Below, one piece after another: positions 36,245 through 51,773 of a DNA stretch of 64,000 bases. A program made the position numbers and the translations under genes. Source of the stretch: Neocallimastix lanati (nom. inval.). Taxonomy: Eukaryota > Neocallimastigomycota > Neocallimastigomycetes > Neocallimastigales > Neocallimastigaceae. Location of the stretch: positions 199,501-263,500 of the forward strand of contig JACVTC010000114.1 in assembly GCA_016946835.1 (NCBI GenBank). Reading direction: 5' to 3'. The notes under the pieces were generated by a model that was not told where the DNA came from, did not search any database, and was given only the letters and a program-made list of their open reading frames with translations. Position 1 is the first letter of the stretch; each line of letters starts with the position of its first letter.

Positions 36245-37325
36245 TGTTTTTTGATTTTATTAAATTAATATTAATATTAATTATAGTTTCTATTATAATA
36301 TATGTAACTTTTTTTTTTTTTTTATTTATTAAATTTAATTAAAATGACAATTATAATAACTGACACCAATAATTGGTTTAAAAATATATTTTATAATAAT
36401 AAAAAAAATTTTTTTTTTTATTTAATTATTTGTATGTAAAAAATATATATAATTATAAATTATTGAAGAGTAAACTTAAAATATTATATTTTAGCATTTT
36501 TTGTACATTAATTAAAATTTTGTACTTATATATATTTTTATGGAAATATAATAGATAATACTAATAAAATAGCAAAATTAATATTTATAGTTTAATGAAT
36601 TTTTATTTTTTATTTTTTTTTTTTTTAAAATGACAGATGAAGATTGAAACTAAAACTGTAACAGAATTAAAAAAAAAATTACATTAAATGATATAATATT
36701 TTTCTATGTATTTAAAAATATTATTAAAGCTTTAAATTATTGAAAGAGAAAGATATGGTTAAACCCTTTAAATCATAAAATATTATAATATCATATATTA
36801 TTTATTATATATATTAAATATATATTACATTTAAATTCAGCCGACATCTAATTTTCCTTTATATAGAATATAGCTATTTATATATTAATTAATTTATTTA
36901 TATATATGAAAATATAATGCATAAAATTAAAATAAAGTTATTAACATTTTCTTTAATGTATTTAATATTGATGTAATGAAGGTTTATTCGTTAAACATTC
37001 AATAAAAATAAATATGTATTAATTTAATTATAAATATATATTCATATATGATTAAATAATTTAAGGAGAAATATAAAATATATGAAATCTTAATTATTTA
37101 AGAAATATTATTAATGAATGAAAATAATAAAATAATAGCATATTGTAGGACAAGATTATATAATAAAAAAATGTTTTCTTTCATATATAAAAAAATGATA
37201 AATTATTTTATGTGTAGTTAAAAAATATTAAATAACAATTAATAAAAAATATAATATATATTATAATGGAGAAATAAATTACAAATAGATAATAAAATAT
37301 AATTAAATTAAATATCTAATTTTAA

Positions 37326-37357
<32 letters not shown>

Positions 37358-38364
37358 TTAGTTAAAAAAGCATAACAGAATGATATAATAATAATATATA
37401 TTTTATAAAATTTTTTTTTTTTTTTTTTTTTGTGTATTTTTTAATAAATAATGTTTAACTTTAATAATTTGTAACAAAAAAAAATAAAATTATAAATTTA
37501 CTTAATAAAATTAAATTAAATCAAAAAAATTTAATAAATTTTATGAAAATATTTTCCATATAATTTTGTCTTTTATATTAAAAAATTTCAATCTCCAGTT
37601 TTTCTTTTTTATTACTAATAAATTAGGTTTCAGCCAAATAAATTAAAACTCTAATTAATATTAATTTTGGAAAATAAAAATGGAAAATAGCGGTAATTTG
37701 AAACAGTATTATTGTAATATTATTGGATAATGAAGAATAATTGATTATTTAATTTTAATAATATTCTTTATCTGGAAATAAAAATAATAAATTTATTATT
37801 TATTAATATTATTATTTTTTCTATTAAAAAATGTATATATATTTATATATATGTATATGTATATGTATAAAAAACATTTTAATTAAAACATATAAAAAAT
37901 AATAACTTTAATATATAATATTTTTTTAAATAAATTTTTAAAAATTCATATTATACAAATATATATTTATTTTTATAAAGATATAATACTTTTTTTTCTA
38001 AAAAATCTATTATTCTCTTTATTATTTAACATTTAAAAATATGCTTTTTATTATTATTATTATTTTTTTTAATTATAAGATATAAAAAATAAAATTGAGT
38101 AAAATAAAACAAAAGTACCAGAAATAAAAAAACAACAATAATAATAAATATATATATAATAATAATAAAAATTATAGTAGTATTTTCTAAACATATGATT
38201 ATATGACGTATTTTATTTATTTATATTTTCTATTGTATATTTGAATATATTTATATTAATTTTACTAAATAAATTTTTATTTTAATTTTGAAATATAATA
38301 AATAATTTTATTTTTTTATAGTTTTATATTAATTAATTAACTGTTTAGTTGGAAATTAATATAT

Positions 38365-38420
<56 letters not shown>

Positions 38421-38848
38421 TGCCATTGACTAACTTTTACCTATCATAATATATATATAATTAATAGATAGAGAAAACATATGTGTTAAAAAATATATGA
38501 CTAATAAAATTATTTAATAAGCTATTTTAATACGTAATAATTAATCAAAAAAAAAATATATATATATATTTTTTGCTAAAAATAATCATAATTATATTAA
38601 TTTAAATTTAAACATATAAATTTAACTTATACTAAACATGTAATTATAAAATTAAAATTAATTATGAATTTATTTTTTTAAATATATCATAAAAGAAAAA
38701 GTAAAAATTTAATATTTATAATATTTGTATTCCTTTTTTATCAAAAACACTTGAATTTATTAAAATAAATAAATAAAATAAATAAATTTGTAAATAAATA
38801 AATAAATAAATAAATAGATTAAAAATTTTATTTATATTTTTTATATTA
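35210..38848. other. Gene desert, part 1
   Basis: Almost pure A/T with T runs (about 36210-36241, 37410-37431 and 38370-38414) and AT runs. No exon-like island was found in 3.6 kb. Confidence 0.75.
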
Positions 38849-39311
38849 GAATTAACAAGAAGGGAAAACAATAGAGCCTCCAATCTCTCCTTTAAATGTA
38901 TTAGACTCTCGATAGATTCTTTGCTATACCGAAACGGTATAGCAAAGAATAATCGACTCGGACCTCTCTAAGCAAGTCCAATATGAAAGACCTTCCCTAC
39001 ATACCTCTTTATACGACGGACTTCTTTTAAGTAATCTCTTGAACCATCATCGAGGTAGGAACAACTGAATTAATATAGATTAAGTACTCTCTGAATTAGC
39101 AATTATATAGTTTAGTAATAGGAATACTTATCACGATAAACAAACACCAACTTCATTTATAGGGAAAAACACCCTATGAGGGTGGAAATCGTCCCATATA
39201 AATTCAAGAGGTAGTTGTGGGGTAGATCCAGAAACCTTACATGTGTTACTACCGGGTACTAACCACCAAGATAAAAATTGGAAAGATTATTATTTATAAT
39301 GATTACTCAAA
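38849..39311. repeat. Dispersed GC-richer repeat family D, copy 2
   Basis: Aligns along its full length and in the same orientation with 9594-10053. On the minus strand the frame SKESIESLIHLKERLEALLF matches EKESNESLISLRERLEAILC of copy 1. It differs from copy 1 by carrying a 35-bp hairpin at 38916-38950. It is an isolated island inside the gene desert. Confidence 0.8.
38916..38950. repeat. Perfect hairpin: 16-bp arms, 3-base loop
   Basis: ATTCTTTGCTATACCG-AAA-CGGTATAGCAAAGAAT. It lies inside family D copy 2, where copy 1 has an unrelated stretch around TTCAAAACCATTATGG. Confidence 0.9.
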
Positions 39312-39325
39312 AATAATAAAAAGTA

Positions 39326-39372
<47 letters not shown>

Positions 39373-42300
39373 TATTTATTATTCATTTATATATATAATA
39401 CTTTATGAATTTTTTTTTTTGTTCTTTTTTATATACAATTGTAATTGAATATATATTAGTATATAATGTGATAAATATTTATTATAAATAAAATTATTTA
39501 TTTGTACTACCATAAAAAAAAAAAAAGTTATATATTTTTATTAATAGTGGTTCGTGGAAAATTTTTATGAAAAAAAAAAACTATTTATTTAAATCAATTG
39601 ATAATCTATTATAAACAAATATTATAAATACATTTAATTTAAAACTTAAAAAAGTTATTTTTGCACTATTTTTTAATAATAACTTTTTTCTTTTAAAATA
39701 GATGTAAAAAAAAAAAGAAAAATTTAAAACAATTTATATTGATACTTTTTTTTTTTTTTTTTTTTAAATATTAAAATAATTTTTTATTTTTATTATTATA
39801 AAAATAATTTTAATATAACTTCATTTATTATATTTATTAACTTTTAGTTAAAGTAAGTAACTATTTAGCTATCAAAAACCAATGAAGTACATAATGAATG
39901 ATATTTTTGATTATATAATTATGATTAATATTAATATACAAATACCTTAAAATTATTTTATTTAATTATTAAAGCATTATGTAATATTTAATATTGTTTA
40001 ATTAACTATTTTAGTATAATAAAATAAAAGTTCTATCATAATTGTACTAATAATATTAATATTGTTATAATCAATGTATTCGTTTCATTAGTATCATTAG
40101 ATATGTTTTAAACTTATTTTTTTTTAATATTATATAACAGTCTATTATCATTACCAAGAATAATAATAATGATAATAAAAATTATAATGGTATTTAATAT
40201 ATTTTATATTTATATTATTACTATTATTAGTATTATTCATTAATATATAAAAAATAAAAAAATAATTAAAAATAAGAATAAAAACAATAAAAAATAAAAA
40301 AAAAAAAAAAAAAAAAAACTGTTAATTAAATATATTTAAATATTGATTCCATTTAAAAAAAAATTAGTTTATTCTTGAATTTTATATATTAATTATTTTA
40401 AGTTGATATAGTTTTAATTATTATATATTAAATTTTTATTAAAATATAAATAAAGCCTTTTCTTTTTTAAAAAAAAAATAAAATGAAACTTTATATTATT
40501 ATTCAAGAAAACGAAAACAATGATATTAAAAATGTAAAAAAAAAAAAAAATAAATAAACATTATTTAAATAAAGGAAATAAATAAAATATTATTTAAAAT
40601 GAGACAAAAGTAGAATGAACCAGATATGAAAATAAAATGTTTCTACTCTTCCCAAAAATTGTTTCTCTGTTTCAACCAATAATTATTTTTTTTGGTTACA
40701 ATTCAAAAAAATTAAAGTAAATGATCGATTTCTTTCAAAAAACTATATAGAATAATTTGAATCATCAAATATTATATAGTAATAGATATTTTATTTAAGA
40801 ATAATAAAGAAAATATATATATATATGTTAATAAAACAAACAATAACACGAATAATTTTAAAATTTATAAAAATTAAAAACTTTTAATATATATATAATT
40901 AATATATATAATCAAATGTAATGAAGATTATTTGAAATTTTATTAATATTAATAATTAATAATAGTATAATTAAAAATAAATTTATACTTATTTTGTATC
41001 CTATGTTAATAATTATAATAATAATAATAGTAATTGAAAATTTTGTAATTAATAAATATATAATAAATAATATTAATAATTATTAAAATTATAATAATAA
41101 CGAAATAAGATATTGATAATAATAAATAATTAATTTAATAACTATAATGATAATACTAATAAACTAAAACTATTTTTTAAAATTGATGTAAAACAAAATT
41201 ATATTTTAAAGTTTTTTTTATACACTTTTAATTAAATTTTTATATATAAATAGACTACTATTATCATTAAATATAAAGTTTATATTTAATAGTAATATCT
41301 GAAGTTCAAATATTATTCAAAGTTATCCCAAATTTTAATTTATATTAAATAAAAAATAATTAATTAATAATAAATAATAAATAATAATATACTATTCATA
41401 ATAAATATTAATTATTTAAATTATGAATAATAAAATAAAAAATAAATACAAATTATATATATTACAAATAATAATTAAATAAAATCATTAATAATTATAT
41501 AACTAAATAATAAATAAATAAATTATTAATAAAAAATTAAATATAGATAGTTAAATATATATTTAAATATTAAAGATGTGATTAGAAATTTGTGGTAAAT
41601 TTAAGAATATTATTTCTATTACTTTTAGTAGTAATATTTCTATTATTAAATATATTATCAATTTTTATAACATCTTTATGAAGGAAAAAATTTTTTTAAT
41701 TGCTTTCAATTAATTTAATGAAAATTGCAATATTTTTTTATAATAGGAAATAAAAGATAAAAATTCAATTTTTATTTTTTATTTTTTATTTTTATTTTTT
41801 TTTTTCGTTTTTTCTTTTTTTCTATCTTTTTTTTTTAAATTAATTTTATATTAATTATGATTTTTTTTATGTGTATAATATTTTTCCCCTATATAAAATA
41901 TACATATATTTAAATATATTTTATAATAAATAAAAAAGTTTAAAAACAAAAAAAAGTATTATTAATATATAAAGTTATTAATTAATTAAAGAATGAATAT
42001 CCAATAATAGAAATGTATCATAATGAATAATGATATTTTTAATTTATTTTTAAATAAAGTTTATGGTTATATATATTTAATAAATTAAAAATAAATGAAA
42101 GTTTATTTTAATTGTAGAAAATAATTTTAATTAATATCAACTTTAATATTTAAAATATCATATATTGCCAAATCTCTGAACAATACTCCTATTGGAATAA
42201 TATAAATATGGAAAATTGTACTATCATACAATCAATTTTAATTAATATAATTTATATAAGAATTCGAATTTTAATAATGTTAATATAAAAAAATTTTTTT

Positions 42301-42448
42301 AATTAAAATTCCTAAATTGTGATATATTAATTAATTTAACTAATTCATTACAAAAACAGAAAAACACACACACACACACAATAAAAGAAAAAAAAAATAT
42401 TTTATAATATTTATAATTTTTAAAGTTTAATACATTTGTTGATTATCC

Positions 42449-42482
<34 letters not shown>

Positions 42483-42519
42483 TGTATCTATCAATAATTG
42501 TTTAAAAAATATAAAAAAC
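39312..42519. other. Gene desert, part 2
   Basis: A/T noise with a (TTA)n tract at 39330-39370, homopolymers and a short (CA)n tract near 42365-42380. No coding exon is supported. Confidence 0.75.
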
Positions 42520-43332
42520 TAATTGAATAAAATAAAATAAAATAAAATAAAATAAAATAAATAGTGAAGTAATATAAAAGAGTAAAGTATTTATAAAAAT
42601 AAAATAAAATAAAATAAAATAAATAGTAAAGTAATATAAAAGAGTAAAGTATTTATAAAAATAAAATAAAATAAAATTAAATAAAATAAATAGTGAAGTA
42701 ATATAAAAGAGTAAAGTATTAATAATAAAAATAAAATAAAATAAAATAAAATAAAATAAAATAAAATAAAATAAATAGTGAAGTAATATAAAAGAGTAAA
42801 GTATTAATAAAAATAAAATAAAATAAAATAAAAATAAAATAAAATAAAATAAAAATAAAATAAAATAAAATAAAATAAAATAAAATAAAATAAAATAAAA
42901 TAAAATAAAATAAAATAAAATAAAATAAAATAAAATAAAATAAAATAAATAGTGAAGTAATATAAAAGAGTAAAGTATTAATAAAAATAAAATAAAATAA
43001 AATAAATAAAATAAAATAAAATAAAATAAATAAAATAAAATAAATAGATGAAATATAAATATAAAGTACAAATTGAATAAAATAAAATAAAATAAAATAA
43101 AATAAAATAAAATAAATAGTAGAAACATAAATATAAGTACAGATTGAATAAAATAAAATAAAATAAAATAAATAAATAAAATAAAATAAAATAAAATAAA
43201 ATAAAATAAAATAAAATAAAATAAAATAAAATAAAATAAAATAAAATAAAATAAAATAAAATAAAATAAAATAAAATAAAATAAAATAAAATAAAATAAA
43301 ATAAAATAAAATAAAATAAAATAAAATAAAAG
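42520..43332. repeat. Complex A/T satellite: (AAAAT)n with embedded ~40-bp motif
   Basis: A pentanucleotide AAAAT/TAAAA array is interrupted five times by the motif ATAGTGAAGTAATATAAAAG + AGTAAAGTATTxATAAAAAT (near 42560, 42623, 42690, 42775 and 42950), and twice by a second motif with ATATAAGTAC-A-ATTGAATAAA (near 43045 and 43116). The last 150 bp are uninterrupted AAAAT units. The Phe/Ile/Leu/Tyr repeat ORFs on the minus strand (42502-43367) are artefacts of the array. Confidence 0.9.
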
Positions 43333-43875
43333 AAACTTAATGAAATAAATTTCATTAGTTGTTTCATGTAAAAGATAAAAAAATAAAATATTTGTTAAAA
43401 AAGAACTAAGAAATTCATCTATTTATCATTAATTATATATTTATCATTAATTATATAATTTAATAAATGTTATTTTTTTATTCATACTTTAATGACTTAT
43501 CATTACATTATTGAGATATTTTTAAAAATTAAAAACATTTTATCTAATATTCTTTTTTATTTATTTTATTTTTTTTTCTGGGATACTGTACCTTTTTTTT
43601 AATTTTTTTTGTTTATTTTTATTGTTGTATAATTAAAAAATTTAAGAAATAATAAATCATTAGTATTATTGTTATCTTTTTTTTTTTTTTTTTCCCTTGA
43701 ATAATGTAATATTTCTGTATTTGTGAAATTATAAGATAATTAATTTATTATTACAATAATTTTGATTATCATTATAAAATTAATTTATTATTATAATAAT
43801 TGTGATTATCACTATAAAATTAATCATCATTATTATTTTTTTTTATTGATTTTGTTATTTCTTATATTATCTCTA

Positions 43876-43906
<31 letters not shown>

Positions 43907-46900
43907 TTCTTTTTATTATCATCATTTTAATATTTAAAAATAATTATTTTTATTATTTTTACTATTATAATTTTTTTTTTTATAAAATTAATATTATACA
44001 TTTTATTAATAAAGTTTTGAATTTATTTTTTTTTTTATTATTAATAAATAAATCATTAATTAATAGTTATTAAATTTTTATGAGAAGAATTAAATTATTT
44101 TCATTAAAACTAGCCATTTTTTATTTTACGATATTATTAATGTAATTGAGTTAAAGTAATAAATTATTACAAAAAAAAAAAAAAAAAAACAATAAATTGA
44201 ATAACAAAAAAAATGTATAAATCATGAAAACAGAAGAATACAGAAATAAAAGCAGCCAAACAATAATTAAAGAAAAAAAAAAAAAAAAAGAGCTAAAAGT
44301 AGAACAAAAAACAAAAAACAAAAAATAAATTTTATACATATATTTTTTATTTATTTAATAATATTTAATATATTTAATATATTTAATATATTTATATATT
44401 TTAAAACTAAAAATGTTTATTGAATTATTTATATTATACGATAACTTTTTAATTTATTTAAATATATATATAGGAATGATTTTATATATTATTATTATAA
44501 TTTTAAATATTAATGTATATATTGATATTTTTTTAATAAAAATCTTTAAAAAAAAATTTTTTTTTTATTATAATTATATTATTTTATATACATATTAATT
44601 AATTATGTCTTATTTTATATTTAAATATTTTTTCATTATCTGTTTTTAATATATTATAATCATTAGACATTTTTATGTGTAAGCCAATGATCAATTAATG
44701 TGTTTAAAACAAAAAAAAAAAGATATTTCCAACTCTTTTTATGAATTTTATATTAAATAAAGTTTTTAATAAATAATATTATAAATTATTTAATATATCA
44801 CTTGTGTTTTTTTGTCCTACATTAAATTTAAAACGTAATGTAACATAATTTAAAAAGTTTAGAATTTTTTTTAATATAGTGTTTTTAAAGGAAATTTTCA
44901 AATTAAGAAGTATTATATCTTAAAAACTTTAATAGAATATGACTAAATAATTGAAGTATAAATTATTGATTGAATTTAAATTACATTTTAATATATTAAA
45001 TGCTTATATTATTAATTAATTTTATTATATTCCGTAATAGAAATGAAATAGGGATTAAAAAATAAATAAAAAAATATTATTTGTCATATAAAATTTGATG
45101 TATTATTCTTTTTTGCATGACTTTTAGAGTGAAGTATTTAAATTTATTTTTTTTATATATTTTAAAAAATTTGTTTTTTATTTAAATATAATTATTATAT
45201 CAATTTTCATAGTATTTTTATTATATTTAATACTTTAAATATATGAATAAAATTTAATACATTTTTGTAAATTCAATTATTAAAATTCAGTTATTCATAT
45301 ATTTAAATAATTGAAAGTATTTCAAAATTTGAATATGTCTTAAATTTAAAATTGAAATTTATCTAAATAATTTTCGTATGTATTTTAAATAAATGTATCT
45401 CAAATATTTAAATTCATGCTTTTAATTAAATGTTAATAAAATATATTATAATTGAATATATTCTAATATTTGAATATAACGAATTATATTAAATTTAATT
45501 TAATTCTGAAATATATTATTACAAAAGAAATATGGATTAAATATATTATATTTTTTTAAATTAACTCTTTTTTGTGTAACATCACTAAAATTAATATAGA
45601 AATAATATATAAATTAGAATAAATCAAATTTATATATATTTATCATAAATTTTAATTAAAATTAAAGTTAAATTCTTAATCGCTTTTTTAATTAATTTCA
45701 TATTAAACTATAATTATTAATAAAAATTTAATCTCTTTTCTTTTTTTTTTAATTAAAGTTTTAACATAATTTTAATATAATTAATTAATTATTTATTAAA
45801 TAATTCATCTTTTATTAGTAATACTTTTTTAAATGAAAAATTATTGTCGGAAATAATTTCCATTAAAGTATCTTTAAAATTTTAAAAGCAAAAAATATAT
45901 ATATTTAAATATATTTAATATATATTACAATGTAATCAAGCGGTCTTAAATTTAAAAATTATTATTATTAGTAATGAAAAAAATATAATATTTAGTTTTT
46001 TTAATTAAATTAATTACTAATAAATTTATATAATTATATTCATATATTCATAAGAACAAATAAAATATTTTCTAAAATAATATAGATGATGATGATAATG
46101 ATAAATAATTATTTTAAAAGACAATAATAATAAATATCGATTTATATTTATTTATTTAATAAATTTTTATTTGGACCTATCATTACTTTTCTTTTTTCTT
46201 TTTTCTTTTTTTTATTATTATTATTAAAATTATTATTATTATTATTATTTTTATTTTTATTATTATAATGATAAAGTTTAAACTTTATATAATATTAAAT
46301 ATAATCAATATTTGATAATTATTAAAATAATATTAATAAAATCATAGAAAAGCTATAATATATTTAAATGAATTTTATTTATATACAAATTTTTTTTTAT
46401 AAACATGTAAATATTAACTAGACTTTGACCAAAGAATAAAAATATTTTTAAATGTAAATCATGAATAAAAGTAACAAAAAATACACACATATTTATATAA
46501 ATAAAATTATTTAAAATAAAGAATTATTAATACCTGAATAAATTTATTATTATTATTATTAAACTACTTATTTCTTTTTATTTTTATTATTTTTTATTAT
46601 TAAATATAATTGTTATTTTTATTACTTTTTATTATTAGAATATTTTTTATATATTATTATTATTAATTATTAATGTATTATATAATATTTATTTCATATT
46701 GTTTTATATTGATCATGAAAATATTACGATGAATCATAAATCAGTTGGAATTCCTTCCTTTTTTTTTTTTATTTTTATTTTTATTTTTACTTTTATTTTA
46801 TTTTTTAAAAAAAATCATATGTAAAATAAACAAAAATAAATTTAAGTTACCCCATTTGTAATTTCTCTAATTATACAACAAATAAATAAATATATATAAA

Positions 46901-47148
46901 TAATTAAATAGTAGAGATGTAAGTATCATAATGTGAAAATGGAATAGCCAAATATATTTATTATATTATGAGGAGTTAATAAACGATTTAATTTATTTTA
47001 AAAACCATATAATTATATTGTATTTGGAATAGAAAATAATTAATAATAATTTAATATTTAATACATAAAATAATTTAAATCATGTATAATTTAAATGAAT
47101 TAAACAATATTTCAATAATTTCTGTTTCCTTTTTTCTTTTTTCTTTTT

Positions 47149-47180
<32 letters not shown>

Positions 47181-47479
47181 TTATTTATTTATTATTTTTT
47201 TTTTATTTGGTTAAAATTTAATGCTATAAATTAATTTATATATTAATATTAATAATAGAAATTAAATAAAAGTGATATTTTGCTTAAATATCATTTTTTA
47301 ATAAAATGAAATTAACACCAATCTTGATTTAATTTTTCTATTTATTTATTAATATTATTAATTTTAATAATAATAACTTTATAATAGAATAATGATTTTA
47401 AATTTAATTATAATCAAGTTTCCTTTTAATTACTTATACTTTGTTATTAATTACAATCCTATTTCTTATATTTCTCATT

Positions 47480-47526
<47 letters not shown>

Positions 47527-49085
47527 TATTTTATTTTATTTTATTTAATTTAATATTATTTCCAAATTATATTCAATAAAATTTTTATATATAAAGTATA
47601 TATATATTTAATTTAAACAATTTAATTTAAATCCATGTATTAAAGTTAATATATATATAAATTATAAAAAATATTAATATTTAGTAAAATAATAATGTTT
47701 TACGATTTTAATTTTTAAATTTGGTAAAGTTTTTATTTAAAAAAGATTAAAATTAGTTTCTTGATTATATCAACGTTTAAAATATAATTATTATTTATAT
47801 ATATATTAAAGAAATAAATTTTCATTTTCATGTAAATATATATCGAAAAGGTCAGCTAATATTGAAACCTTTTATTTACAAAAATTTAAAAAAAAATAAA
47901 TATTAATAAAAAATTTTTAAATTATTAATAAAGCAAAATATATATATTTAATAAAAAAAGAAATAATTTTATGTTATTTGAACTATTTTATTAGTAATAT
48001 ATAAATTTTATTAATATATTAATATTAAATATCTTTAAATTTTTTTATTTTATTTTACTTTATTTTTTTTTTTTAATTTAAATATTAATATTATATATAT
48101 CTTATAAATTTTTTATTTTATTTTATTTTATTTTTTTAAGCAATTAGAGTGTTTACTGTAATATGGTATTAAAAATTTATTAAAAAATCCTTATTTCTAT
48201 ATGTATTTCATAATTTTATCTTTAAGGGTTAAAATTTATTTAAAAGAAATTTTTTTTTTAAATTAATTTTTTATTAAAATAATATATTAATAATTTTTGA
48301 ATTTTTAATAATTATTAAACTTCCTATTGTCATTATTAATAGCTACTTATATACGCCAATAATTAAGTCAATAGGAATAATTTATTTTAAAATGTTAAAA
48401 AATATATTAAATGAGAATTTTATTATTAATTTTAATTATTTATTAATATAAGATAATATATCTACTAATATATAAAAATAAGTAATATTTGATTTAATAA
48501 AAAAGTGAACCAAAACTGAATACTAAATATATTATAATATAATATAATATAATATATTTGATAATAATATATATGATTTAATTTTATATTAGTAAAAAAA
48601 ACAAACAATCCTAGTGTTAGTAACCATTTTTGGAAAAAAAAAACTAATGAAAATTCAATTAATTGATTATATATTGAAACTAATATATCTTTATAAATTT
48701 ATTTCAATTATTTAATATGAATAATTGAATATAATATATATTTTAATATATTATTTATTAAAAATTTTTTTAATTGTTTTCTTTTTTTTGAGATGAGTCA
48801 ATTTATATTAATTATAAAAAAAAAATACATTATTTAATCTAAAAACTTTTATATTTATTATGTATCAATTGATTTAATATATTATTATTATATTTTAACA
48901 TAAAATTAAATAGTTTATAAGAAACTAAAAAAAATAAATAAATTAAAAAAATAAATGAATATGTGAATAAATAAGTATATTAAATTAAAATTTTAATATA
49001 TCCAATTAATAAATAAATATATTTATAAATTTTTTTTTAAATATTATAAATACAATTACATTGCATTATGTTATCAAATTACGAA

Positions 49086-49120
<35 letters not shown>

Positions 49121-51591
49121 AAGTAATTAATTTTATATAGCTTTAAATAATAGTTGCTGTTTTTTTTTTTATGAATGTAAATTAAAAGTAAAAACAAATT
49201 AAAGCTAATATATATGATTATAAGTTTAAATAGTATATTATTTATTTAAATAGTATTACAATTTGCCATAAATATACCATCTGAAAATAATTATGTAATA
49301 CTAATAATTCCTATCAAACATTAATTAATATTTGAGTTACAAGGAAATTCATTTTTTTTTTTTTTTTGTTATACATCATAATAATTATAAAAAAAAAAAA
49401 AACATAAATTCTTCATTGTAATTGGGCTATTTTATTAAAAACATTATATAACATAAATACTAATCAAAGAAATTAAATCAATCTAAAAATCTTATTTCAT
49501 TGTATTTTTTTTATAACAATAATTAATTGTTATTGTTTTCAATTACAAAAACTTTAATATATTAATAAATACTTTAATATTTATATTGTTTATTTTTTAA
49601 ATTGGGATTTTTTTTTTTTTTTAAATAGTTAAATAGTAATCTTTAAATTATAATAAATTTTAATAATAAACAAAAATATTTACTATCCATATATAATATA
49701 AATTTGTTTTTTTATATTAATATTCATATAAAATTATTGTTATATTATTAATTAGTATTGATACTTAATAGGTCAATTGAATAATAAATATATTCCAATT
49801 TATTCAATATATATAAAGTTATTTAAATTAAAATTAATTAAATATTTTCAAATCTTATTTATTAATAAATCCTAATATATAATATTTTTAATATTAATAT
49901 AAATTAAATTATTTATATTAAAAAATTGGAATAAAAATGATGTAAAACATAAGATATAAATAATTAAAAAGTTTCCTTTTTTCTTTTTTTTTTTTTAATT
50001 TTTAAATTTTTAAATTTTCACTTTCAAATCATTTTAAGAATATTATTCATAATATAAAATAAACATTTTATGATATAATAAATTCATATAACAAAAATTA
50101 TTTTTTTATATTTATGTTTTAAAAATTAATAGTTATAGAAATATTTTTTTTCTTTAAAATAATATATTTATATATATAAAAAGAATTAAGAAATTTAAAC
50201 AAATTATTTGTTTAATTTTAAATAATATATATATAAAATAAAATAGAAATTTCTTTTTTTTTTTTTTTTTTTTTTATGTTGTTCAATTGAATTCATAAAA
50301 AAAATAAAAAAAAAAAACTGGAATAACATTTTAAAGAAAAAAAATATAAAGTAATAATAAATATATATCATAGTACTAATTATACTAATTGAATAATAAA
50401 ATTTAATAATTAAATAGTCATAAAAAGGAAATTTTCAGTATAATTTTGAAAAAAATAAAAAGAAAAAAGTTTAAATAATATAATTTAAAAGAATATATTT
50501 TTATTATCAGAAATATTAAATTATTAAATAAAATAAAAACTTCTGGAAAGCTTTTTATTTTATTTAAAATAAGGGATTTTTTTTTTTAAATTCATTTTTA
50601 TTTTATTCTTATTTTTTTTTTTTTTTTTTTTATAAAACGCTTTACATTAATAAACATTACTTTATAAGTAGCATTAGATATTTATTTTATTTTTATTTTT
50701 AATATTACTTTTAATTTTTTTATTAAATAATATTAAATTTATATATGTATATATAAAGGAAAAAAAAATTTATTTATTAAAAAAAAAAAAGAAAAAAAAA
50801 AAAAAGAAAAAATAATTGATATCAGTAGCAGAAAGAAACAATTATTTTTCTTCCTTCTCTAGTAATATTAAAATTTCTACTTGTTGATAAATATTACAAA
50901 TATTTATAATATATTTTATTCATATAATAACCAAAGTAATATAACAGTATATATTATAGTTGGTTTTATTTTAAGTGAAATATAATTAGTCTCTTTCTTT
51001 ATTTTCTAAATATAAACGTACTTGGAAATAATAAACAAGAGAAAAAAAAAAAGCTTTGAATTATAATTAGTAATAATAAAATATTTATTATTTAAAAGGA
51101 AAGGCAAATCCGTTAATTTGTAAGATACAACAATTAAATATCTTATAAATCAAAATTTAATTTTAAAGGGTAACTATATTTTATGAATAATGAATATTTT
51201 CATATTAATATTTAGTTGTTAAAAACTTTTAATTAGTCTTATTATTTTATTTTATAAATTTATAAATATAACATATAAATAACTATTCATTATTATATAT
51301 TATAATAATATTTCTATCTTAATATTTATTTTAGGTCTATTTTCTTTTGCATTTAATTATTTTTCTATTTTATATTAAAGAAAAAAAAATTCAAAAATCC
51401 AAAAATTATTAATATATATGAAAGTCAATGATACTGATATATAATAATTCTTATAATAAGACAATAAAGAAATAATAAATAATACGATATAATAATAATA
51501 AAAAAAAAATAAAAATAAATAAATAATAGTTATTGATAAATCTGTAAAATATATAATACATTAACTATTATAGTTATAAATCACATTAAAA

Positions 51592-51629
<38 letters not shown>

Positions 51630-51770
51630 AATTAATTGAAAGTCGAAAATACAATAGACCTTTTTCAATTAATATTTTGTATATAACAATTTTTTTTTTA
51701 TCAAGAAAATTTTTTCAAAATATAAAAACAAAATAATATAAAAAAAAAATTTTTTTTTTATTTTATATTA
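43333..51770. other. Gene desert, part 3
   Basis: Over 8 kb of nearly pure A/T. It contains a 2-copy imperfect tandem (TTTGATTATCATTATAAAAT, near 43762-43823), many T runs (47485-47521 is the longest) and one TGAGTCA heptamer at 48794-48800. No GC-richer island, splice-bounded exon or element remnant was recognised. Confidence 0.75.
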
Positions 51771-51773
51771 TAT

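Noticed and set aside
42502-43367. Two long minus-strand ORFs rich in FYFILFYFIL repeats
   Set aside because: They are frame-by-frame translations of an (AAAAT)n array with no protein-like variation or splice context.
48794-48800. TGAGTCA as an autoregulatory site of the bZIP gene
   Set aside because: It lies 3.2 kb upstream in featureless A/T DNA; a single 7-bp match at that distance is likely chance.
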